Notes: generated from the letters alone by a model not told the origin. Counted from the stretch's first letter, positions 44,163 to 56,530 are shown. The stretch is 64,000 nt of DNA from Labia minor (GCA_963082975.1 OY720346.1:37041787-37105786); one strand, 5' to 3'. Numbers and translations: made by a program.

Positions 44163-44279
44163 GCAAAAGGCGCTGATACGGATTATGTTGTAGACAAGAA
44201 TTTCGGAAGGCTCTCTAGGCATTATTTAAATTTTTCTAAAGACGAATTTAAAGAAATAATTAAAATATTAGATAAATAA
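44163..44279 (+). CDS. Possible terminal exon or ORF fragment, unknown protein
   Basis: After an AG at 44161-44162 the plus strand reads about 38 codons of balanced, charged composition (GADTDYVVDKNFGRL, HYLNFSKDEFKEII) to a stop at 44277. It lacks a start codon and would need an upstream exon. The amino-acid mix is unlike translated AT-rich noise, but no family is recognised. It may equally be a fragment of a decayed transposon gene. Confidence 0.25.
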   Translation, partial: AKGADTDYVVDKNFGRLSRHYLNFSKDEFKEIIKILDK

Positions 44280-44321
44280 TAATTATAAAAAAATAATATT
44301 TTCCCCTAACAATCTATAAAG

Positions 44322-44647
44322 CATAGGCTCCCAAAGTGGTCTATATAGACCCCTGGGGGTCTATTTCAACCTTCAAGGGGTCTACGGCAGCGAATAACAA
44401 ATTTGGGGGTCCATGGAATGAAAATGGGGGAGTCTATGGGGGTCTACGTGTTTTCCCGACACGGCTTTAAAAAAAAAGGTAAATTGTTTTCCGACATGAC
44501 TTTTGAAACATTTTTTGATTTTTCAATAAGGCTCTAAAAAATGGGGTAAAATTTTTTTATAAAAAATCAAAATCAATTTAGGTGGTCTCCTCAAAACCGA
44601 AAAACATGGCAAGGTGTTTACGACACAAAAATGTTTAAAAACCAATG
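44322..44647. mobile_element. hAT-type MITE, 326 bp
   Basis: Left end CATAGGCTCCCAAAGTGG, right end (inverted) CATTGGTTTTTAAA. The flanking octamers CTATAAAG and ATTTAAAG agree at 6 of 8 positions, as for an aged 8-bp duplication. Repeated GGGGGTCTA/GGGGGTCCA motifs just inside the left end resemble the GGGGGTCCG motifs of the intact hAT at 9737. It is non-coding and may be driven by a related transposase. Confidence 0.6.
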
Positions 44648-47142
44648 ATTTAAAGCATAACATCTATTTACGATTTGGTGAAAGGCGAACCTGAACCACG
44701 ACATTAATAATCTGATGCAAGTGGATACACATTTTTTTATTTTTCAATTGAAAACCAATTCTAAGTATTTTTGGGAGTAAAGGTATCGTAATCCCGATTG
44801 AGACCATCGATGTGCGGGTTTGACAGATCTCTACATTTCAAGTCATTCTGATTCTGAAAAAGTGTTTTTCCCGTTGACACAAATTTTAAACGGTAAAACT
44901 GATCATAACCAAATTTTATATATAAGATTCTATTGATATTATGACGATCAGGCAACATTTTTGCATAAATACATTCATAAATTAACTAATAAATAAAATA
45001 TAAAAAAGTTGGTATATTTACAAAACGTTAAAAAATATAAAAAATTTGTAATGAAACAATTTATAGAAAATTTTATTCTACAAATTTTTATCACACTTTA
45101 AATAACCTAGGTAAATTTATACTATAAAAGTAAAATAGTCATTTAATCTCACTGTTCTAAAATATCACAAATATAAAATAAAGATATTTGAATTAATTTA
45201 TAGAGAATTAAATAATATACATTTCATCCCTTATGAAGAATTTTGTGAGAATTTAAATAAAAAGTAAAGGAGTTGTTTGTAAATAATCAATGTAATTGTG
45301 AACAGCTATTCACATGTGACTGCGATTGCCGAAAGCCAGTATGAAAAATGTTTCCCTCGCTTCGCACAGATAGCTGGTACAGAGCTGACCATTAAAAAAC
45401 TGCTTTCTCGCAGTCGAGATTATGTGACTCTGATACTGTTAAAATAAATAAAAACCATCTTTGATGCGGGTCATATATCGTATTAAAATTTGAGCTCTAT
45501 CGGTGCCGAATATTTTGAGTTTTTGAAGCGTACACAAATGTACATTACATTTATATTTATATATGGAGAGAGAGATAGAGAGATTTGAATTAAAATTGTA
45601 ACTGAAATCACTCTTGTTTAATAAAAAAGAAGATTATTATTTTGAGCACAAATATTGTTGTGAAAGATATTGAATGTCATACATTTTTCTTTTTCAATTG
45701 CCAAAATTTTCATAGTACAGCTCTGTCCAATCTGTCAATAACTCAATAAGATAATCCCAAAACAGGTTATTTGTCAATAACGAAAACGATCATTGGATAA
45801 AGAGTTAAACGAAGCAAGAACTTTTGTTTCGGTCAGTGGCTTTCAAATACAATATGACAAACTAGAATTCAATTCGTTCATATCTTGCCTTTTCTACCCG
45901 GACAGAGAGAGAGAGAGGAATGATATTTCAACTGAGTTAAGTATATTTTTTAAAACAAAAACATTTTTTTTTCTTCTTGCTTAGATAATATAATACGAGA
46001 ATGGTATTTCTAAATTGCCAAAAAACAATCTTTTTTGAACATTGTCCAATATCAAATGGAAACAATTCAGTAATTTAGAAAATGCTTAAAAATTTAATGT
46101 ATATCATAATTTTATGATGTTTTGTTTTAAATTGAAGAAATTCTAAATTTTTATTTTTTTCATATTTTAAAAACTTTTTAAATGCGATAAGAGAAGGGAA
46201 ATTTTACTTGACAATGGTAAATAAAAATTTCCAAAAATTTTAAAAAAATTAAAAACATTTAACTTTACAAAATTATATTTCATAATGGAATTTCAATTTT
46301 GTAAACTCCTGATTTCTGATTATTGTCCGCTGGACTTCTGAAACTGTTTTACCCTTTTCATGCAAACAATATTCATGAAAAAAATATTATTAAAAAATTA
46401 ATAATTTTTTAATATATTTTTTTAATTTCTTATATACGTGCAAAAATATTTCTCTATGTATTCAAAAATATAGATAAGTTAAGCGTGCTTCTCCAATTTC
46501 TAAAATGACAGAGTTTCTAGTGATTTCTAGTGATTTTACCTAAACATAAATAATATTCTTTCACTTATTAGGAATTTTTCTAAAATAATCCATTACAAGT
46601 ATTTAAAATTGAAGTAAATTAAATTTATCAGAAATAGGTATGTAAAATAAAAACTAATTTTAGAATATTTAATATTTAATCGAAACTCAAATGGGATAGT
46701 TCTGAGATCTTGAAGATCAGAGTTTAAACTCTAGGAAGTTTATAAAAATTAAAAATTTGAATTATAAGATAAAAATTAAATTACTATATACTATTACTTA
46801 TATATATATATATATATAATATATGTAGGATTTGAAAAAAATAGGAATTTATTTTTTTTATTCTTCGATTAAGTTGATCTCGGAGCAACTGGGTGAATTC
46901 TCATTGCTCTCCGAATAATATTTAAGACCTGGGTGCAAATTTGCAAATTTTCTCAGACGGCATCATTCATGATTCAAGAAGAAGAACGATGAAACGCATC
47001 ATTCCCGATTCAAGAGCCACCCTATACGAAGAAAACGATTATTTCAGAAGACGACGCACATCAAGAAGTTTATTTTATCTTGTTTATTAATTTTTAAACA
47101 AAAACGATATTTTATTTAAAAAAACCTGCTTCGAAGCCACCA

Positions 47143-47177
<35 letters not shown>

Positions 47178-48111
47178 AATTATATATAATATATAACAAT
47201 ATTTATTATTTATATTAACACTGAAACTAATTTATTTATGTAAATTTATATATTTATTTATTTAAACTTTCGAATTTTTGTTTTTATTAATTAAATTGTC
47301 AATTTTTTTCTTTATATAAATTAATAATGAAATTTTCACAATTTTTTTTCAAATACTTTTTATTTTATTGCCATTGTGTAAATGGTGCTACATTTTCAAT
47401 TGGTTTGTTTGTTTGGTGACAGGTTTAGATAATGAAGTCATAATGACGTCATCAACATCTGTCACCTGATTATTATTTGGGCCCTTGAGAACTAAGATTT
47501 TGTAGCTGGATTCCCCGAAGAAAATACAAATATGCAGTGACACAATGGGGAACTGGAGATTAATCCATTCTACCGACATGAACATCTATCCATCAACAAT
47601 TCTTTATAATCTAAAATCGATTATATTATTTGTATTTAAATTTTATATCAATTTTTTTTTGTCTGTTTAAATTTTATAAAATGATATGACGATTATTATA
47701 CTCAAATAGAAAAAAGTTTAATTTAAAAAATTCTACTACTGGGATCAATTTTTAGTATTTGAAATTTAAATATATATTTCATGAAATTATCATTTTTTTT
47801 ATTTATGTTTTGTAAAAAAGTAACTATTCTGATAATTCATTAATCTATTTAGAGTAAAAGAAAGAAACTTTTTGGATCTTGTGAACCCCTTTTTAGTTTC
47901 CCAATGACATCCCTCAAATTTCTTAAAAATGCCCCTTTTAACATCGTATCTCTAAGCTCGGGGATTCTCTATGTAAATATCAAAGCAAGTGAACGGAGGA
48001 AATTTTCTGTACTTACCATTTAAACATTTAGCATTATTTTTTTAAATAAATCTTTAAAATTTAATAAAAGCTATGACTTGTATAATAATTCAAAGTTAAT
48101 TAATATTTTAT
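44648..48111. other. Intergenic DNA, several mixed-composition patches
   Basis: Patches at about 45290-45480 and 46860-47060 have balanced composition without a domain; the latter has a direct repeat, GCATCATTC...GATTCAAGA, at 46963 and 46998. TA runs at 46800-46818 and 47149-47175. A 65-codon frame at 47388-47585 is unassigned; TGACGTCA occurs at 47443. I cannot name a gene here. Confidence 0.4.
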
Positions 48112-48644
48112 TAGGTGTGTAAATAAGTTCTCGCTGTTTTTTTTATGAAAATGAACGCTTTATTATACAAAAATAGTATATCATTCAAAGTATTGGCCAT
48201 CACTAGCCACAACCTGAGTTTGACATGAATCTTCTTCGAGCAACTTCTCTAATTCTTCATCTTCAAACTTTTTTGGGGCGCCTGGACGTCCTTGTCTTCA
48301 AGATCAAAATCACCATTTTTGAAGCGTCGAAACCAATCTCTACAGGTAGTTTCGGATAGGGCAGCGTCTCCGTAAGTCTCAACAAGAACTCTGTGAGCTT
48401 CAGCTGCAGAATTCTTCAGAAAATATAGTGCAACAAAACTCCCCGCAAAAACCGTTTATTTGGGGTAAAATCTGACATGTCCAAAGCTTTGTAAAAATTC
48501 TAATTCTAATCGGAACAAAATGAAATGAACTCTAATTTATAGCTAGGACCCTCCTATGTTTACGAAAAAAAATCCCCAGGGGGCGAGCATGCGCAGAAAT
48601 GAGCTAAAGCGTACAAAAACAGCGAGAACTTATTTACATACCTA
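48112..48644 (-). mobile_element. mariner-family deletion derivative, 529 bp, TA duplication
   Basis: TA flanks both ends. The termini GGTGTGTAAATAAGTTCTCG and its inverted partner share about 27 bp with one mismatch. The minus strand encodes mariner N-terminal helix-turn-helix pieces: WFRRFKNGDFDLEDKD, then KKFEDEELEKLLEEDSCQTQ. The frame is broken and the catalytic domain is absent. It is a non-autonomous deletion derivative with intact ends. Confidence 0.8.
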
Positions 48645-49154
48645 TTAATTTTTTATAACTTCCTATGTAAGTTAGGATTAAAGTATTTTTTTAAGTTTAT
48701 TCATTTTTTTAGTTTAAATCTTGATATTTTTATTTTTTGACATATTTTTAAAAATTTTTTAAATTTACTTTGGTAGCCACTTCCAGTTTAGAAATCACTG
48801 ATCTAGATTTAATTATTTTCCACATAAGAAACTCTAAGTATGTATATATCGTAGGCAGATGACAATTTTTGGAAAATAACATTTTGCTCTCACATTGCAA
48901 TCTCAATAAACAAATATAAATATTTTGTTCGTTGTTGTTAAAAAAAAGTATGTTGGTGAAATGGCTCAATGAAAGCATGTGTTGTGCTAACGTAAGTATG
49001 TTGAATCCATTTAATTTTAAGGAGAGTTTATTACAAACAAAATATATTTAACAATATGGTCAAACAAGTCGAGAATAAGAAATTGTTATTAAATAATAAA
49101 TAATAATTTAATAATAATAATGATAATTTTTCTCAATTATTTTGTTTATATATT
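48645..49154. other. AT-rich stretch, nothing recognised
   Basis: No coding or repeat signal. The minus-strand 76-codon frame has no motif. Confidence 0.45.
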
Positions 49155-49429
49155 TTGATTTTGATGTTTTTATACGTTTTGAAGGTTCCTGAGTAATTTT
49201 TACTAAGGTTAAAAAAAAAGTCTGTTTGTGTGTCTTTGTCATTTTTAACACGATTGCAAATCACGCGCCAGCACGTGAAGTGGTGCCTTCAACAAAGAGA
49301 ACACGCGCTGGTTTAATATATATTTAATAATTTTAATTTATAATAATGTTTATTAGATTTAATTTAAATATAATATATATTAATTAATCCAATTCAAATT
49401 TGCGAGATAGTCGAGTGGAGACACTCCAG
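49155..49429 (-). repeat. HINE-1 copy E, 3'-deleted
   Basis: On the minus strand it begins CTGGAGTGTCTCCACTCG, ACTATCTCGCAAATTTGAAT. It keeps the core, here weakened to CACTTCACGTG, and jumps to the 3' body (AGGAACCTTCAAAACGTATA). The microsatellite is short and the terminal hairpin is lost. Confidence 0.65.
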
Positions 49430-50228
49430 ATTTTTTTTTTATTTCTTTTTTAAAGTGTCTTATTAATATGTCCTATTTCTTTGAAAATTTCATTTAAACG
49501 ATTCTGAAAAAGTATGTCGTAAGAATGACCGATGCTTGTTAAATCAAAGCCACCTCAGGGCGCTAATAACACATTTATCTCATCAACAACAAGTGGACAA
49601 TTGTCTTAAATAATCTACACATAATTTCCAACAACTCACTTAGATGATTGAGTCATAAATTTATTTAATAAATTTGATTCATTCACGATGTATGCCTATA
49701 CGAACAATTTATCGAATTTCGGATGTGATATTAATTTTCTATTTCCTTTCTCCATTTTCATCGGATTATTTTAAGAATGTTATTGGAATTTCATCCACGC
49801 TTTCATAGCAATTTATTTATGGGACGTGTATTACATGCGTTTATCATGAGCAAGTTTTGCATATAGAATGCCAACTTTATGTTGTATAATTATTTGGTTC
49901 ATTTCTCCACTCATTCATTAGTAAAAATGTATATCACAATTTACTTGTGAAAAATTCCATATCATTTTTGCATTAAGTCAAATTTTTTTTCCTAAAAATG
50001 TTAATATTCATCTTTTTATTATTTTTTTTTTATTTAATTGCCTGTATATAGTAATATACTATATAGACACTTATTGTAAATTCTTAATATTCTAACATTA
50101 TTTAATTATTTATTTTAATTTATTTATAATAATAATATGCATCAACAGGGCTGGTTCTAGGGTTTTGGTGCGGAAAAATAAAATTTGGCGACAATCAATA
50201 CAAGAATATACAAATTTAATAAAAAGTG
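49430..50228. other. AT-rich stretch, nothing recognised
   Basis: No feature seen. Confidence 0.45.
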
Positions 50229-50497
50229 TAAGGGCGCCACAGGGTGGGAATAGCGAAGCTGCCTGACATTCTAGTGGTCCCGGGTTCAAGTCCCGGGTCA
50301 GGCTAGGGATTTTCTCTAGCTGGGGTCTATGGAACGGAGTCAATCCAGCCTCCAGGATCAAAATTGGGAAAGCTACTTGATAGCACCTCCGAACAAGAAA
50401 ATCAAGGTAAAGGTTGAAAGTACCCGTTTTATTTATCATAGGAACCTAATTGATATACTCGACTTGATAGGCGTTATTCTTGCGTAGGAGTCAGAGT
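50229..50497 (+). repeat. tRNA-derived SINE family 2, best copy
   Basis: The head opens AAGGGCGCCACAGGGTGG. It carries an exact A box, TAGCGAAGCTG (50251-50261), and an exact B box, GGTTCAAGTCC (50283-50293), inside the self-pairing CCCGGGTTCAAGTCCCGGG. The body continues through GTCAATCCAGCCTCCAGGAT and GCACCTCCGAACAAGAAAAT to CGACTTGATAGGCG and TTGCGTAGGA. Other copies are at 55510 (minus) and 58629, with headless ones at 32935 and elsewhere. The minus-strand 109-codon frame over it is incidental. Confidence 0.8.
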
Positions 50498-51230
50498 CAA
50501 AGTAAATATTGTAAAAAGGCAAAAAATAAAAAATACACAAAAATAATAAAGGTAAAAATATATTTTATTTTTATATCGGCGCCCCTCAAAATTTGGCTAC
50601 CTGGACAGTCACCCGGTTTACTCGCCCCTGTATCAAAAAAAAAAAAAAAAAAAAATTAACATGAAACTATTAATCTTTGTAAAAGCAAGATCTGAAATGC
50701 AAATTACATTTTCCTCTTTTGTTATCATTCCCTTTCATCAAGTAATTAAGCCTAAATATAAGGAAGATTAATTGTTTACCTCTTGTAAGCCTGTATATAA
50801 GTTTTTTCTTTTTTGTTTTTTTGTAAACATTTACAATAAAAATATAATATAATATATATGTATGTAATCCAGAGAACAAAAATTATTATGTAATTATTAT
50901 TGTATAGTAAGTATTAAAAAAATATATTATTCAGTTTTACTACTTCTAATTGATATATTTATAGATCAGATCAAATTTATATCACTTTACTCTATCAATA
51001 ACATTTTCGAACAAGGGAAAAATATTTTTTACGGTTTATTCAAATGAGTTATAAATATTTATTAAAAAAATAGTTATAAAAAAAACTTATTACCCATATT
51101 AATATCTAATATTAAATTTATGTCATGTTATATAAAAAATTATTATAAAAAATAGTAAACTAACTAAATTAATATTATTTCTATCAAACTTCATTTATCT
51201 CAGTTCAGTTTTATTACTGATACAAGATCA
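50498..51230. other. AT-rich stretch with an A run
   Basis: A run at 50636-50654, possibly an old retroposon tail. Nothing else recognised. Confidence 0.45.
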
Positions 51231-51570
51231 GGTCAATAAGTCCGGGACTTTTAGAAATTCCCGTCTCTTAAATGAAATGGCAACACTGCTCCTATCGGCA
51301 TGTAACTATCAGCTGGCTCCTGTCGATATTTGAACCAGATGGGTCTTTTAGTTTTTGGTGGACATTAATAGCTTAATACATTAATACCTCGTGATTTGAG
51401 AAGAAAATGGAAAAAAGTGAATTTCCATGGAAATCCATGAATTGGGTTACAAATTGCTCCCTTATTCGCACTATTCTCCCCGAATTTAGACCCGAGTGAC
51501 TATTTCTTTTTTTCAAAACCTGAAGAAATGGCTCCGAGGAAAGAGATTTTAATCCAACGATGTAATCATC
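51231..51570 (+). mobile_element. mariner relic, 5' end joined to transposase C-terminal piece
   Basis: It starts GGTCAATAAGTCCGGGACTT, matching inverted the right end of the element at 56531. The plus strand then shows a start-like MEKSEF. Later come LDPSDYF and, after a frameshift, QNLKKWLRGKRF-stop, recognisable as the mariner block around the third catalytic Asp. An internal deletion joins the two parts. No right terminus is seen before the LINE relic. Confidence 0.65.
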
Positions 51571-51905
51571 TCACAAACAAAGATCGCGTCGTTGGTCTTC
51601 CAAAGGCCGTTTCCCACTCGGTTTCCTCACCAATATATTTTTCGCCATTTTTTTCTCTCCCATTCTAACCACGTGCCCTTCCCATCTCAGCCTTCTCGAT
51701 TTTATAATAATAATTCTAACTATATCTGGAGATGCATAGAGGTCAAGCAATTCCTCGTTATGCAGTCTCCGCCATTCCTCAGTGACCTCATCTTTCTTTG
51801 GCCCATAAATACTTGAAAGAATCCTATTCCCAAATACTCTAAATCTACTTTCGTCTCCTAAAGTCATAGACCATGCCTCACACCCATATAATACAAGATA
51901 TTCTT
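51571..51905 (-). pseudogene. LINE ORF2 C-terminal relic, longest copy
   Basis: The minus strand reads LVLYGCEAWSMTL, then FRVFGNRILSSIYGPK, EVTEEWRRLHNEELLDLY, SRRLRWEGHVVRMGE and KPSGKRPLEDQ in one open frame of about 110 residues. These are the standard blocks after the RT domain in a widespread arthropod LINE. The frame ends before the RWVDN block and no RT core is upstream, so it is a truncated dead copy. The clade is not assigned (RTE/CR1-like by memory). Confidence 0.75.
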
Positions 51906-51924
51906 TTAAAACAAAAACAATATA

Positions 51925-52527
51925 AATAAGTTGACCTGTGGCCAGGCGCAGAACCGACCGACTGTTTGAAGTAAATTAATTTCCAGCTACAGAAACAATT
52001 TCAAATAATTTAAATATATCTATTAATGTAATAAAAAACAGATAGGCATAGAACATAAATATTTTTAATTTTATTTTATTTATAATATATATGTAAGAGC
52101 TGGCTGTGACTTCATGAAGGGCTGGGTGACGTCATATAATTTTAAATTAAGAAAAAACTAATGAAGATGATTTTCCCGAGGATAAAACCAATACAAAGTG
52201 CATGATTTGTGGAGATATGTAAAAAAATCTCCTCATGTGAAATTTGGTGTGAAAATAACCCTTCTCTTCCTATCGTCGATCGCTAATACTACCACTTACG
52301 GTTTCCGGATTTGCACCAAAAGTTGATCAATTCATCATACTGATGCATTAAGTAAATATACCAAATTTCATCAAAATCCGTTGAGCCTTTCAAGCTGAAC
52401 ACATCTATACGGACCAATGGACGGACAGACATCATGCTAAAAATACTTTTTTCGTGGAGATATGTAAAAATCTCCACATGTGAAATTTGGTGTGAAAACA
52501 ATACCTCCCTTACTATCGTCGGTCGGT
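51925..52527 (+). mobile_element. HINE-2 copy 2
   Basis: Opens AATAAGTTGACCTGTGGCC, then GAACCGACCGAC. Closes CTTACTATCGTCGGTCGGT before an A run. It is colinear with copy 1: the AT block, TGACGTCA near 52128, the CCTATCGTCGATCGCTAA internal end-like block (52269-52286), a short GGAC/AGAC tract and the true end. An internal ORF is incidental. Confidence 0.65.
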
Positions 52528-54517
52528 AAAAATGCTCTTATCAGGATAAAACATATACTTAATTTTATGATAAAAATAATTAATGTTAATTACCAATAAA
52601 ATTTTATATGAAATGAAATAATAATTTATTTAAATTATGTTTAAAATCTTCATGTAAAATTAAACTTAATGTTCATGATCAATGATAATCTATTGAAAAA
52701 CAATGTTAATTAAATAAATATATTAGTATACGAGACGAGAATCTATTAAAGGTAGCAATTAGAAAGGCTTTTAAATCATGGTTTTTAATTAATAAGACAT
52801 GCAACGTTCAGTGTATTTTAGCCTGCTCGGCATATGCATGCTATCTACACTTTGACAACCACAAACTTAATTAAGTCCCACCTTAGTAATAATTAGGGAG
52901 GACCGCATAATTACTAGCAAACTCTATTAAACCTTCATGAGGTGTTGTTTTTATCTAGTTGATCTAGCGTTGTATATATTTTACCAGAATTAAATAAAAT
53001 TTTATTGAAACAAGAAAACAATCTAATGACAAAATATTTAATACTTAAAACCTTAAAAAATAATTTAAAAAAAAGATTAAATATACAATATATATATAAG
53101 CTCGTTTAGGTTCTGTGAAAGTTTTTATTATTATGAAAAGTTACTTCCTTGTTATTTTATTTATGAGATTTGACTCTCAACGTTTCAGCCCCCATTCAGG
53201 TGCCATTTTCAAGAGTGTTTTTATGAGGGAATTTTTGTCACTCTATGACTCAGTCTGTGTGATCAAGAGACAATGTTTAGGTTCTGTTTTGGGTAGAATA
53301 AGTGGGTAATTTTTGACTTACTCATTTCTAAAATTTTGAAAAATCCGCAGCACAAGCACTGACACTATAACAAGAGAACGATAATCTGATGAGGTCAACA
53401 GACGTACGAGCCAGACGTGTTTAGTGTCAAATCACACAATAAATAGTTTTAATAACCCAGAAATAACTTCTCCTAATATATATATTGTAAAATAGGTATA
53501 GTGACAGAAAAATGTAAACCCCCCTTGTCCGGCAATCAATCGGCTGAGAAAGTACATTGTCATTGCCCGATAACAGCGCCCCTCGTGGCATTTTTTTTTA
53601 ATTTATTTATTTATTTTTTTTTTTGCTTCACTGTATTTATATATATATATATATATATATTATGCATGGTATTTTAAATCTTTCCAAATAAAAGAATTAT
53701 GAATTCTATTTTCACTTTTTTTTATATTTTTTCAAAACCAAAAAATGTATTAACTTGATATTTGATGATACTTTGAAAAAAAACATTCAAACATTTTATT
53801 ATTTAATTTTTAAGTTTTTTAGTGGAATATATATTTTCTATTATATTTCCCCTTTAATATTGCGGATATACGTATAATAAATGAAACTTGCAGATTTATC
53901 ACTTAATGATGCTAATATCTCAGATTTACCATCAAATTTATTAATAGGACATTTATTAATATTAATCGTCTTAATGGGTATATTAGACCTTAATAAAATT
54001 AAATATAATTTATTAAAAATCGGTATTTTAAATAATTTAGCAAATGAATGGGTTTTATTTTCATTAAGCAAAAAGGTTATTTAAGTAAAATATGTACTAG
54101 TACTTGAAAAATTAAATTGATGTATGACCTTTAAATACGTGGCTTTTCATTTACTACCCATTAAATGATCATTGTCACGGTTTGGAAAATGAAAATGAGA
54201 GAGAGAGATACCGCCTGATCGGTTTTGCTATCTATTTCACTTAGTCATTGTCCTAAAAATAAAACAAAAAAAAAAAAAACAAAAACATTCATCCATCATT
54301 TTTTTTCACGTAACTAATAATGAGATTTCAAAATTGGGGAATTCGATTGGTGTTAGCCAAGTTACTAAATATTGATTGATACGTAAAAAAAGATGAGAGA
54401 ATATAGAATGATATCCTACCTTAAATCACATATTATAATCGATTGAAAGATCGTTTGTAAATTACTTTATCTTTAATCGTTAATTTAACCGTATGAACTC
54501 TTTTAGTTTCACTTTTA
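52528..54517. other. AT-rich intergenic DNA with mixed patches
   Basis: Balanced patches at about 53140-53310 and 53340-53600 are without a recognised feature. TA run at about 53637-53660. Opposite-strand frames at 53841-54084 overlap each other and look like chance. GA run at 54198-54208. Confidence 0.4.
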
Positions 54518-55000
54518 CTATCTCGCAAGTGTGTGTGTGTGTGCGTAGACAAGATTACGCAAAAACGTTTGAGCTAGAATAATTGAATTTGTTACACGGC
54601 CATTATTCAAAATTTCTAGTTCAAAATTCGTAGTTTTCTGTATCTCATCCGGAAGAGGGTCATTACCCACAACGTTTTCATTTTTTTTCCTCTAAACTGC
54701 CCGTAAAATTAAACATATATGCTTGATAGTTTTTCACATGATTAAAAATTGTATAAAACTGCTATATATAGAATTTCAGCATTGACCGAATCGCTGAAAG
54801 TACCGGTATTAATTTTTTAACACGTTGACTGGCGATCACGCGCCAGCACGTGACGTGGTGTCATCAACAAAAAGTCAAACACGCGCTGGTTTAATAAATT
54901 ATATTTATTAATTTTAATTTATAATTAATTAAATTAAATTTAAATATAATATTTGTTAATTAATTCAAATTTGCGAGATAGTCGAGTGGAGACACTCCAG
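54518..55000 (-). mobile_element. HINE-1 copy F
   Basis: On the minus strand it begins CTGGAGTGTCTCCACTCG, ACTATCTCGC. It carries CACCACGTCACGTGCTGGCG and runs through the AATTTTACGGGCAGTTTAGA segment to the CA microsatellite. There it jumps straight to the terminal GCGAGATAGTAAAA. The segment between microsatellite and terminus is deleted, so the 3' hairpin keeps only one arm. Confidence 0.7.
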
Positions 55001-55509
55001 ATTTTTATTTTAAAATCTCTTAAAAATAATACCTCTGACATTTGTACATCCTACTCAAGTTGGTTATATTGTGGCGTCAGTTAAATTTAAATTATTTTTT
55101 ATAAAAATTAAATAATTTGTTTAATAAAAATTAAAATTATTTATTTTAAATACAAAAATATTATTTTAAACAGAATTATAGATATTATTTTAAATATGGG
55201 ATTAAATATTTTTTAATTAAATAAAAATATAAATATATTTTTATAGCTAAAATTAAATATTTTTTATAATGAAAATTAAATATATATTTATAATTAGAAT
55301 TATATATTTTATTAAAATATTAATATAATATTGATCATGTATCCCTATAAGCAGGTTGTTTTTAATTATTCATCTTGTATCCATTCAAATATATTCTATT
55401 ATTATTATTAACAAGTAAAATATTTTATAAAATATTAATTTGTTTTATATATTAAATAACCTTCTGTTTATAACTATGAAGGAGTAATTGGATTCAACAG
55501 ACAAATCCA
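55001..55509. other. AT-rich stretch, nothing recognised
   Basis: No feature seen. Confidence 0.45.
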
Positions 55510-55745
55510 AAATTTAATTCAGGTGTCCTATGATCAGTAGAAGCGACCCTATCAACCTTTACCTTGATTTTCTTGATCGGAGGCTCTACTTTTTATCAAG
55601 TAGATTCCCAATTGTGATCCCGAAGGCTGGGAAGACTCCGTCTCATAATTCCTAGCTAGAGAAATTCCATTGCCAGGCCCGAGACTTAAACTTAGGACCA
55701 CGAGAATGGTATGCAGCTTTGCTAACTCCCACCCTGTGGTGCCTT
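55510..55745 (-). repeat. tRNA-derived SINE family 2, minus-strand copy
   Basis: Read on the minus strand: GGCACCACAGGGTGGGAG, A box TAGCAAAGCTG (55714-55724 on the plus strand), and a decayed B box, AGTTTAAGTCT. The body follows with TACTTGATAAAAAGTAGA and GAAAATCAAGGTAAAGGTTG. It matches 50229-50440 throughout. Confidence 0.75.
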
Positions 55746-55954
55746 ATTTTTTAAAAATTATTAATAAAAATAATTTTAAATTTAAACTAATGAAATATTT
55801 ATCTACTTTATGAACATTTAATTATCTACACTTTTGCCAGAAACTTTATTAAATTTACACACACACACACACAAGTTAATAATAGATTTTCTGATTTAAA
55901 CAAAACCTTTTATATAACAAACACACCCATTTATAGGGGAAGCTTGCTATTAAT

Positions 55955-56010
55955 GGATCGCTCGACCCTATCAACCTTTAGTAGGGCCTCCGATTAAGAA
56001 AAACAATAAT
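55955..56010 (-). repeat. SINE family 2 fragment
   Basis: GACCCTATCAACCTTTAGTAG and GGCCTCCGATTAAGAAAA are the inverse of the SINE-2 body segment (CTCCGAACAAGAAAATCAAGG...GGTTGATAGG). Short and degenerate. Confidence 0.5.
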
Positions 56011-56198
56011 TAATTTCTCAGTAGATATGGACATTACATGTATTCTAATGGTACTGGTATGCGATTCCAAAAGATAGCCATTTTAGTTAAAATTTGTTTC
56101 AAGAAGACTAAAACTGTGGTAAAAAGATTTTTTCATCTAATTTTTTCTAGTGTTAATGAACGAAACAATTGGATTTGTGCTAGCAATATTTTAAATTT

Positions 56199-56268
56199 CG
56201 ATATGTAAAAATCTCCACATGTGAAATTTGGTGTGAAAACAATACCTCCCTTACTATCGTCGGTCGGT
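56199..56268 (+). repeat. HINE-2 3'-end fragment
   Basis: GATATGTAAAAATCTCCACA, TGTGAAATTTGGTGTGAAAA and CTTACTATCGTCGGTCGGT equal the last 70 bp of HINE-2 copies 1 and 2. Only the terminal block is present, which supports that block acting as an independent end. Confidence 0.65.
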
Positions 56269-56530
56269 AATAAAAAGATTAACTTATAAAAATTATAAAA
56301 AATACAAAAAAAATTATAAAAATAAAAATAATACTAATCTATAATTACAGATTCCCTTTACAATACTTATCAATATATTTCTTGTTATGAATAAAAGTTT
56401 CTTACATGTGGTAAAATTTTATTTAATTAATATTAAAATTCTCACAATAGAAAAACTAAATTATCAAATGTTTATGTCATACAATCAGATCATAACATAA
56501 GTAATTTTTATAATTAATTATTAAATATAA

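Noticed and set aside
50110-50439. 109-codon minus-strand frame
   Set aside because: It lies across the tRNA-derived SINE, whose A and B boxes explain the sequence; the frame is incidental.
53841-54084. Small gene suggested by open frames on both strands
   Set aside because: The two frames overlap each other, are low-complexity and rich in AT-encoded residues, and contain no motif.
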